Below are positions 58,641 to 64,000 of a stretch of DNA of 64,000 nt, in pieces. Source of the DNA: Pseudooceanicola marinus (GTDB taxonomy: Bacteria; Pseudomonadota; Alphaproteobacteria; Rhodobacterales; Rhodobacteraceae); assembly GCF_002786295.1 (NCBI RefSeq), contig NZ_PGTC01000017.1, forward strand, positions 186,001 to 250,000. The letters run 5' to 3'. The position numbers and the translations under genes are program-made. Within the stretch, counting starts at the first letter, position 1, and the number at the start of each line of letters is the position of its first letter. The notes under the pieces are model-generated. The model saw only the letters and a program-made list of their open reading frames with translations. It searched no databases and was not told where the DNA came from.

Positions 58641-59304
58641 CCACGGCGATCCGGTAGCCGACACCGCGCTGCGTGGCGATGCCCACCCCGCTGCCGGCGA
58701 ATTTCTTGCGCAGCCGCGCGATGTAAAGCTCGATCGCGTTCACGCCGACATCGGTGCTGTCGAAGCCGTAAAGGGAATCGTAAAGCCGCGCCTTGGACAG
58801 GTATTGCCCCTGGTGGCGGATCAGCATGTCCAGCAGCGCCGCCTCGCGCCGGGTCAGGTCCAGCGGTCGCCCGTCCAGCGTCGCGCTGCGGTCATTGGGG
58901 GCATAGCACAGCGCGCCCAGCTCGATCTGGCCTTCCTTGCGATCTGCCTCGCGGCGCACCAGCGCGCGCAGCCTTGCCTCCAGCTCTCGCTGGTCGAAGG
59001 GCTTGCCAAGGTAGTCGTCCGCGCCCTGGTCCAGCGCCTCGACCCGGTCGTCGACCGAGGTCAGCGCGGTCAGCATCAGCACCGGGGTGCGGTCGGCGGC
59101 AGCGCGCATCCGGCGCAGCAGCGACAGGCCGGACCCATCGGGCAGGTTGATGTCCAGGATCAGCGCGTCATAGCGCTGCACGGCGCGGAAATCCTCGGCC
59201 TCCTCCAGGCTGGCCGCCAGGTCGCAGACCACCCCCGACCGGACCAGGTGGGCCACCACGCCCTCCGCCAGATCCTCGGCATCCTCGACCATCAACACGC
59301 GCAT
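58633..59304 (-). CDS. tctD: OmpR-family response regulator (TctD type)
   Basis: A 223-residue regulator. The receiver domain has acidic pocket EDA (7-9), phospho-acceptor Asp in LILDINLPDGSG (about 51), Thr in LTALTS and Lys in GKPFDQRE. The winged-helix OmpR/PhoB domain (about 125-223) includes LTRREAALLDMLIRHQGQYLSKARLYDSLYG and NAIELYIARLRKKF. It is the first gene of the minus-strand operon and diverges from tctCBA across a region with PhoB-like direct repeats. Confidence 0.9.
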   Translation of the reverse strand: MRVLMVEDAEDLAEGVVAHLVRSGVVCDLAASLEEAEDFRAVQRYDALILDINLPDGSGLSLLRRMRAAADRTPVLMLTALTSVDDRVEALDQGADDYLGKPFDQRELEARLRALVRREADRKEGQIELGALCYAPNDRSATLDGRPLDLTRREAALLDMLIRHQGQYLSKARLYDSLYGFDSTDVGVNAIELYIARLRKKFAGSGVGIATQRGVGYRIAVDG

Positions 59305-59368
59305 TCACGCACCTTTCACACCTGCGGGCCTTGCGGGGCTTGACGCCCCAAACCGTCGCCCTGCCCTT

Positions 59369-59396
59369 CCTGTCATGATGACAGGTTCATGACAGG
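59369..59396. promoter_or_regulatory. Direct and inverted repeat between tctD and tctC
   Basis: A perfect 17-bp palindrome CCTGTCAT-G-ATGACAGG (59369-59385) overlaps a third half-site ATGACAGG at 59389-59396. The second and third copies are direct repeats spaced 11 bases apart; on the minus strand they read CTGTCATGAACCTGTCAT. The spacing is typical for OmpR-family regulators, so it is the probable TctD operator for both divergent operons. Confidence 0.7.
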
Positions 59397-59505
59397 TCAA
59401 TCAGTTATTCATGTCCGGCCCGCAGGAAGGAGGTCCAGGCCTCACGTTCCTGGCGGGCGAAAATGCCGGCGCAGGGAGAGTGCCGACAGTTCTGAGGAGA
59501 CACAC

Positions 59506-60483
59506 ATGAAATTCTTCGCCCCCCGTGGTGCAATTGCCGCCATCGCCCTGTCGCTGAGCGCGGTTGCCGCCCAGGCCCAGGAAAACCCCGAGTGCATCGC
59601 CCCCGCCAACCCCGGCGGCGGCTGGGACTTCACCTGCCGCCAGGTCGGCAAGTCGATGCAGGACCTCGGTCTGATCGACAAGACCATGCAGGTCGTCAAC
59701 CTCGCCGGTGGTGGTGGCGGCGTGGCCTTCGCCGAAGTCGTCAACAAGCGCGGCGATGACAACGACCTGATCGTTGCCGCCTCCTCCGCCACCGCGACCC
59801 GCCTGGCGCAGGGCGCCTACCCGGGCAACACCATGGACGAGGTCCGCTGGCTGGCCTCCATCGGTGCCGACTACGGCGTCGTCGCCGTGGCCGCCGACAG
59901 CGAGATCGACACGCTGCCGCAGCTGTTGGACGCGATCAAGGAAGACCCGACCTCGACGTCGGTCGCCGGCGGCTCCGCCGTGGGGGGCTGGGACCACCTG
60001 AAGGTGCTGATCGCCGCGGATGCCTATGGCATCGAGGACGTGCGCCAGGTGAAGTACATCGCCTTCGATGGCGGCGGCGAGGCCGTGACGCAGCTGCTGG
60101 CCGGCTCCGTCCAGGCCTTCACCGGCGACATCTCCGAGGCCAAGGGCTTCGTCGACAGTGGCGACATCAAGGTCATCGCGGTGCTGGCGCCCGAGCGTCT
60201 GGATGGCGAGTTCTCCGAGATGCCGACCGCCCGTGAACAAGGTGTGGACGCCATCGGCGCCAACTGGCGCGGCTTCTACGCCCCCGGCGGCATGAGCGAC
60301 GAGGCCTACGATGCCTGGGTGTCGAAGATCGCCGACCTCTACGCCTCGGACGAGTGGAAAGAGATCATGGCCGCCAACGGCCTCGCGCCGCTGGACCTGC
60401 AGGGCGCGGACTTCGAGGCCTTCGTCTCGGACTCGGTCGCACAGATCCAGTCCATCTCGCGTGAAATCGGGATCATCAAGTAA
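59506..60483 (+). CDS. tctC: Tripartite tricarboxylate transporter binding protein
   Basis: A 325-residue periplasmic Bug/TctC-family receptor. I start it at ATG 59506 after GAGGAG; the signal peptide ends AVAAQAQ (about 23). Mature features are CIAPANPGGGWDFTCRQVGKSM (ligand-binding loop), VVNLAGGGGGVAFAEV and GGSAVGGWDHLKVL. It delivers a carboxylate, possibly citrate or an aromatic or dicarboxylic acid, to TctAB. Two strong hairpins follow in the gap before tctB. Confidence 0.9.
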   Translation: MKFFAPRGAIAAIALSLSAVAAQAQENPECIAPANPGGGWDFTCRQVGKSMQDLGLIDKTMQVVNLAGGGGGVAFAEVVNKRGDDNDLIVAASSATATRLAQGAYPGNTMDEVRWLASIGADYGVVAVAADSEIDTLPQLLDAIKEDPTSTSVAGGSAVGGWDHLKVLIAADAYGIEDVRQVKYIAFDGGGEAVTQLLAGSVQAFTGDISEAKGFVDSGDIKVIAVLAPERLDGEFSEMPTAREQGVDAIGANWRGFYAPGGMSDEAYDAWVSKIADLYASDEWKEIMAANGLAPLDLQGADFEAFVSDSVAQIQSISREIGIIK

Positions 60484-60496
60484 GATCCCGGGCCCG

Positions 60497-60555
60497 CCGG
60501 CCCCACCCCTTCTCGGGGCCGGTCCCAAGGGCGCCGCGTTCCTCCCGCGGCGCCC
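60497..60555 (+). terminator. Pair of intercistronic hairpins between tctC and tctB
   Basis: CCGGCCCC/GGGGCCGG (60497-60504, 60515-60522) and GGGCGCCGCG/CGCGGCGCCC (60529-60538, 60546-60555) are perfect stems with no T run. They likely attenuate or stabilise the mRNA so that the binding protein is made in excess over the membrane subunits. Confidence 0.65.
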
Positions 60556-60602
60556 GATCCCTTCGCTTCCTTCCCTCCCTGACACCCGTAAAGGAGACCG
60601 CC

Positions 60603-61034
60603 ATGAGCGATCGCATCTTCGGTGTCGTCGGCATCCTCCTCGCCATCGCCTTCGCCGTCTCGGCGCTGGCGATCGAGGAAAGCTTCCTGTCAGACGCCGT
60701 CGGCCCCAAGGCCTTTCCCCTGATCATCGCTGCCGTGCTGGGCCTGTCCAGCGCCGCCATCGCCCTGCGCCCGGATCCGGAACCGCAATGGCCCGCCCTG
60801 GGCCGTCTGGTCGAGGTCGGCGCCGCCGTTGTGGTGATGATCCTCTACGCCGAACTGCTGCCGGTCGCGGGCTTCGTCATCGCCACCGCCTTTGCCGCCA
60901 CCTACCTGGCCTGGCGCCTGGGCTCCGGCCTGCTGGGGTCGCTGGCCACCGGCGTCGGCACCTCGCTGGGCATCTATGTCATCTTCCACCTGGTCCTGGG
61001 GCTGTCGCTGGCCCGCGGCCCGCTGGGTTTCTGA
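60603..61034 (+). CDS. tctB: Tripartite tricarboxylate transporter small membrane subunit
   Basis: A 143-residue protein with four hydrophobic segments (about 6-24, 36-56, 72-100, 108-135) and the TctB hallmark SDAVGPKAFPLIIAAVLGLSS near 29-49. It is an integral part of the TctAB permease. AAAGGAG precedes the ATG and the stop lies 10 bases before tctA. Confidence 0.9.
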   Translation: MSDRIFGVVGILLAIAFAVSALAIEESFLSDAVGPKAFPLIIAAVLGLSSAAIALRPDPEPQWPALGRLVEVGAAVVVMILYAELLPVAGFVIATAFAATYLAWRLGSGLLGSLATGVGTSLGIYVIFHLVLGLSLARGPLGF

Positions 61035-61044
61035 GGAGCGTACA

Positions 61045-62580
61045 ATGGACATTCTCGCATCCCTCGGCGACGGCTTCGGCATCGCCCTGACCTGGCAGAA
61101 CCTGGCGCTGGCCCTGCTGGGCTGCTTCCTGGGCACGATCATGGGCGCCCTGCCGGGCCTCGGCCCGTCGAACGGCGTCGCCATCCTGATCCCTCTGGCC
61201 TTCACCATGGGCCTGGGCGCCACGCCCTCGCTGATCCTGCTGACATCGGTCTACTACGGCGCCATGTATGGCGGTCGGATATCCTCCATTCTGCTCAACA
61301 TCCCCGGCGATGAACCGGCGATGATGACCTGTCTCGACGGTCACCCCATGGCCAAGAAGGGCATGGCGGGCGAGGCGCTGTCGCTGTCGGGCGTGGCCTC
61401 CTTCGTGGGGGCCTTCATCGCCACCTGGGGCCTGATCCTGCTGGCCCCGCAGCTGGTGAAGATCGCCCTGCTGTTCGGTCCGGCGGAATATTTCGCCCTC
61501 TTCGCCCTGGCCTTCATGACCCTGGGCGGCGTCAGCTCGACCAATCAGGCGAAATCGGCCTTCGCCGCGGCTCTGGGCCTGGGCCTGGCCACCATCGGCG
61601 TCGACACCCAGACCGGCGTGCCACGCTTCACCTTTGGCGAGGTGCACCTCTATGACGGCCTCGACTTCCTCGTCGCCATCGTCGGCCTCTTCGCCCTGTC
61701 CGAGGTCTTCATCTTCCTCGAAAACCGCCATGGTGGGAACGCGGACGGATCGAAGCTGAAGATCGGCAAGCTCTATCCGCCGATGTCGATGCTGAAGGCC
61801 TGCACGCCCACCATGCTGCGCACCTCGGTGCTGGGCTTCGTCGCCGGCGTCCTGCCGGGCGCGGGCGCCTCGCTGGGCAGCTTCATCAGCTATTCGATGG
61901 AAAAGCGGCTGGTCGACAAGGAGAAGACCTTCGGCACCGGTGATCCGCGCGGCGTCGCGGCCCCCGAGGCCGGCAACAACGCCGCCGCCGGTGGCGCCCT
62001 GGTTCCGATGCTGGCGCTTGGCGTGCCGGGCTCCGGGACCACGGCCGTCCTGCTGGCCGTGCTGCTGTCGCTGAACATCACGCCGGGTCCGCTGCTCTTC
62101 TCGCAGAACCCGGATGTGGTCTGGGGCCTGATCGCGGCGCTGTTCATCGCCAACTTCATGCTGCTGGCGATGAACATCCCGATGGTCGGCCTGTTCACCC
62201 GCATCCTGATGGTGCCCTCGCGCGTGCTGATGCCGATCGTGGCCATGGTCAGCTTCGTGGGCATTTACGGCATCTCCGGGTCCAGCTTCGACCTGCTGGT
62301 GATGATCGGCTTCGGCGTCATGGGCTGGGTTCTGCGCAAGCTGGACGTGCCGTTGGTGCCGATCATCCTCGGCACGCTCCTGGGCAACTCGATGGAGAAC
62401 AACCTGCGCCGCGCCGTGACCATCGACAACGGCAACTGGCTGACCCTGTTCGACAGCCCGCTGTCGCTGGGCCTCTGGGCCATCGCCATCGTGGGCTTCG
62501 TCCTGCCGCTGTTCTTCGGCCGCAAGGTCAAGGCCAGCATGCACGAGCGCCGCGACGAGGAAGGCTCGATCAGCGACTGA
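61045..62580 (+). CDS. tctA: Tripartite tricarboxylate transporter large permease
   Basis: A 511-residue protein with about eleven to twelve transmembrane segments. Family motifs are GTIMGALPGLGPSNGVAILIPL (about 30-51), YYGAMYGGRISSILLNIPGDEPAMMT (about 72-97), GVLPGAGASLGSFISY and PEAGNNAAAGGALVPMLALGVPGSGTTAVLLAVL (about 310-343). It transports the carboxylate using the ion gradient, fed by TctC. TGAGGAGCG sits just upstream of the start. Confidence 0.93.
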   Translation: MDILASLGDGFGIALTWQNLALALLGCFLGTIMGALPGLGPSNGVAILIPLAFTMGLGATPSLILLTSVYYGAMYGGRISSILLNIPGDEPAMMTCLDGHPMAKKGMAGEALSLSGVASFVGAFIATWGLILLAPQLVKIALLFGPAEYFALFALAFMTLGGVSSTNQAKSAFAAALGLGLATIGVDTQTGVPRFTFGEVHLYDGLDFLVAIVGLFALSEVFIFLENRHGGNADGSKLKIGKLYPPMSMLKACTPTMLRTSVLGFVAGVLPGAGASLGSFISYSMEKRLVDKEKTFGTGDPRGVAAPEAGNNAAAGGALVPMLALGVPGSGTTAVLLAVLLSLNITPGPLLFSQNPDVVWGLIAALFIANFMLLAMNIPMVGLFTRILMVPSRVLMPIVAMVSFVGIYGISGSSFDLLVMIGFGVMGWVLRKLDVPLVPIILGTLLGNSMENNLRRAVTIDNGNWLTLFDSPLSLGLWAIAIVGFVLPLFFGRKVKASMHERRDEEGSISD

Positions 62581-62610
62581 GCCCCCTGGGTCAGCTTTGA
62601 AAACCGCGAA

Positions 62611-62640
62611 GGGCGGGAGCGCGCAAGCCTCCCGCCCTTT
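62611..62640 (+). terminator. Terminator of the tctCBA operon
   Basis: Perfect 9-bp stem GGGCGGGAG/CTCCCGCCC with a 9-base loop, preceded by AA and followed by TTT, 30 bases after the tctA stop. The symmetric arrangement may also serve the convergent TetR gene. Confidence 0.8.
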
Positions 62641-62655
62641 GTCATGCGCCTGCTG

Positions 62656-63321
62656 TCAGGAAATGCCCTTCAGGAAGACCGACAGGCCCAGCTCGAACCG
62701 CTGACGCCAGGCCTCCGTCTCGGGGCGGAAATTGGGATCGACCAGCGCGTCGATGAGTGGCAGGTGCAGCATGTCCATCAGCAACGCCGCCGCCGCCTTC
62801 GGATCGCTCACACGGATCTCGCCCCGGTCACGCGCCCGCTCCAGCTCTGCCAGCAGCAGGGCCTGCTTGCTGCGCGGGCCCTCCTCCAGGCAGCGCCGCG
62901 CCAGGCGCGGGTGCTTCGGCGCCTCGACGACGGCCAGCCGGAACAGCGCCACCGGCAGTTCCCAGGCCTCCGCCGGGGCGTCGAAACGGAACAGCAGGCG
63001 GACACGATCGGCAAATCCCAGGCGTTCGTCAGGTACCTCCTGCGCCTGCAGCAGACAGGCGAAACGATCATCCAGGTAGGCGTCGAACAGGGCGTCGCGA
63101 TCCTGGAACAGCGTGTAGAGGGTCTGTTTCGACATCCCGGCGCGCTGCGCGATGGCCGCCATGGTCATGCCCTGCAGGCCGACTTCCTGAAAGTGGCTGT
63201 CCAGTGCCTCCAGAATGAGCGAGCGGCGCTTTTGCGAGTCGATGACGACCGGCCGCCCCTTGCGCGGGCGCTCCGGCTCTTGGCCTTCCCCGCTGCCGGT
63301 GTTCTGATCGCTTTTCGTCAC
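62656..63321 (-). CDS. TetR-family transcriptional repressor
   Basis: A 221-residue regulator. The N-terminal DNA-binding domain reads RRSLILEALDSHFQEVGLQGMTMAAIAQRAGMSKQTLYTLFQDRDALF in outline (about 32-79), and an all-helical ligand domain follows. I use the GTG at 63319-63321 (VTKSDQNTGS) because AGGAGG lies 5 bases upstream. It diverges from an RND adaptor gene, the standard AcrR-type arrangement, so it probably represses that efflux operon and itself. Confidence 0.88.
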   Translation of the reverse strand: MTKSDQNTGSGEGQEPERPRKGRPVVIDSQKRRSLILEALDSHFQEVGLQGMTMAAIAQRAGMSKQTLYTLFQDRDALFDAYLDDRFACLLQAQEVPDERLGFADRVRLLFRFDAPAEAWELPVALFRLAVVEAPKHPRLARRCLEEGPRSKQALLLAELERARDRGEIRVSDPKAAAALLMDMLHLPLIDALVDPNFRPETEAWRQRFELGLSVFLKGIS

Positions 63322-63394
63322 ACTTGCCTCCTGCACAGCCCTCTGTGCCTTCCTACAGACGAAAAGCACTTGTGAACCGCCCCGTTCAGTATTT

Positions 63395-63422
63395 ATGAGA
63401 CTGCGGAGTCTTGTATGAGAAC
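63395..63422. promoter_or_regulatory. Candidate TetR operator upstream of the RND adaptor gene
   Basis: The inverted repeat AGACT-GCGG-AGTCT (63398-63411) lies within two direct copies of TATGAGA (63395 and 63415, 20 bases apart) in the AT-richer gap between the divergent TetR and adaptor genes. Confidence 0.45.
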
Positions 63423-63472
63423 TGCCGGCACGCGCCAAGCGCTTTTCCCGGTACATCGAAGAGGAGCCGTAA

Positions 63473-64000
63473 ATGGCCCAAGTGAGTAAAGCATCGGTCC
63501 GTTCGATTGTCTCGGCCCTTGCCCTGTCCGCCTCCCTCGCCCTGACCACCGGGGCAGCCCTGGCCCAACAGGGTGGGGAACGCCCCCCGGCGGCCGTAAC
63601 CGTGCAGACGTTGCACCCCCAGTCCCTGACGCTGACCTCCACCCTGCCCGGCCGCGTGCGTGCCGTCGCCGAAGCCGAGGTGCGCCCGCAGGTCAACGGC
63701 ATCATCACCGAGCGGATGTTCCGTGAAGGCAGCATGGTCGAAGAGGGCCAGGTCCTCTACCAGATCGACCCGACCACCTATGAGGCGGCGCTGGCCCAGG
63801 CCGAGGCCTCCCTGACCTCCGCCCAGGCACAGCTGCGGGCCGCCGAACGCGATTTCGAGCGGGTGCAGGAACTGGCCGATCGCGGCATCAACAGCCAGCA
63901 GGCCATGGACGACGCCACCTCCGCGCGTGACATCGCCCAGGCCCAGGTGAAGATGGCCGAAGCCGCGCTGCGCACCGCCCAGATCGAGCTGGACCGCACC
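63473..64000 (+). CDS. RND efflux periplasmic adaptor (AcrA type), partial
   Basis: The first 176 codons of a membrane-fusion protein; the rest lies beyond the window. A signal peptide ends GAALAQ (about residue 32). Then come the barrel-sandwich start VTVQTLHPQSLTLTSTLPGRVRAVAEAEVRPQVNGIITER, the lipoyl motif FREGSMVEEGQVLYQIDPTTYEAAL (about 83-107), and the rising arm of the coiled-coil hairpin. There is no lipobox Cys. GAGGAG precedes the ATG. Together with the divergent TetR gene it suggests a multidrug or solvent efflux operon continuing to the right. Confidence 0.9.
   Translation, partial: MAQVSKASVRSIVSALALSASLALTTGAALAQQGGERPPAAVTVQTLHPQSLTLTSTLPGRVRAVAEAEVRPQVNGIITERMFREGSMVEEGQVLYQIDPTTYEAALAQAEASLTSAQAQLRAAERDFERVQELADRGINSQQAMDDATSARDIAQAQVKMAEAALRTAQIELDRT

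Overview
The window is GC-rich, densely coded DNA with short gaps, frequent ATGA/GTGA stop-start overlaps and several GTG/TTG starts. The gene content (IalB-family protein, GbcAB, DoeA, TctDE/TctCBA, core-MetE beside MetH) suggests a chromosomal segment of an alphaproteobacterium, most likely Rhodobacterales (Roseobacter/Paracoccus relatives). I see no rRNA, tRNA, CRISPR, insertion sequence or phage gene. It reads as a catabolic and transport region.

Layout. 1-7340: siderophore uptake: binding protein, two permeases and ATPase on the minus strand, divergent from a TonB-dependent receptor, with an AraC regulator downstream. 7479-9503: yeiH exporter divergent from its LysR regulator yeiE. 9525-20046: pentitol locus, all minus strand (xylitol dehydrogenase, xylulokinase, AraC regulator, ribose-type ABC transporter, ribitol dehydrogenase, D-ribulokinase, L-xylulose-reductase-like SDR). 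20504-24304: small membrane protein, short anti-sigma-like protein, YjgR-type ATPase, two candidate small RNAs and an IalB-family protein. 24443-29586: lpxD-acp-ketosynthase operon, an L,D-transpeptidase and a DUF882 peptidase-like protein. 29776-34618: ectoine catabolism (class III aminotransferase divergent from doeA, an M20 deacetylase and a GntR regulator). 34674-35039: frameshifted secreted-protein remnant. 35040-39370: Pho-boxed phoA followed by a thiol-containing periplasmic protein and an ABC ATPase/FtsX-like permease pair with a histidine-rich loop. 39590-47724: core-MetE, metH and, divergently, a cobalamin riboswitch in front of the glycine-betaine demethylase genes gbcAB. 47880-51390: DUF3137 protein, ACR3 arsenite permease, RhlE-like helicase. 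51729-56166: catechol ortho-cleavage operon (catA, catB, SCP2-like protein, alpha/beta hydrolase, LysR). 56200-62580: TctD-TctE two-component system with an extra binding protein, divergent from tctCBA. 62656-64000: TetR regulator divergent from the start of an RND adaptor gene cut by the window end.

The genes mostly form self-contained uptake, catabolism and regulator units for osmolytes (ectoine, glycine betaine), sugar alcohols, aromatics, carboxylates, iron and phosphate. The most unusual points are the cobalamin riboswitch on the betaine demethylase operon opposite metH; the phoA/His-rich ABC operon under a Pho box; a catechol operon with an SCP2-like protein where muconolactone isomerase is expected; an ectoine cluster with an M20 deacetylase in place of DoeB; a C11 tract breaking the frame of a secreted-protein gene; and a near-perfect PhoB-type direct repeat between the tct operons.
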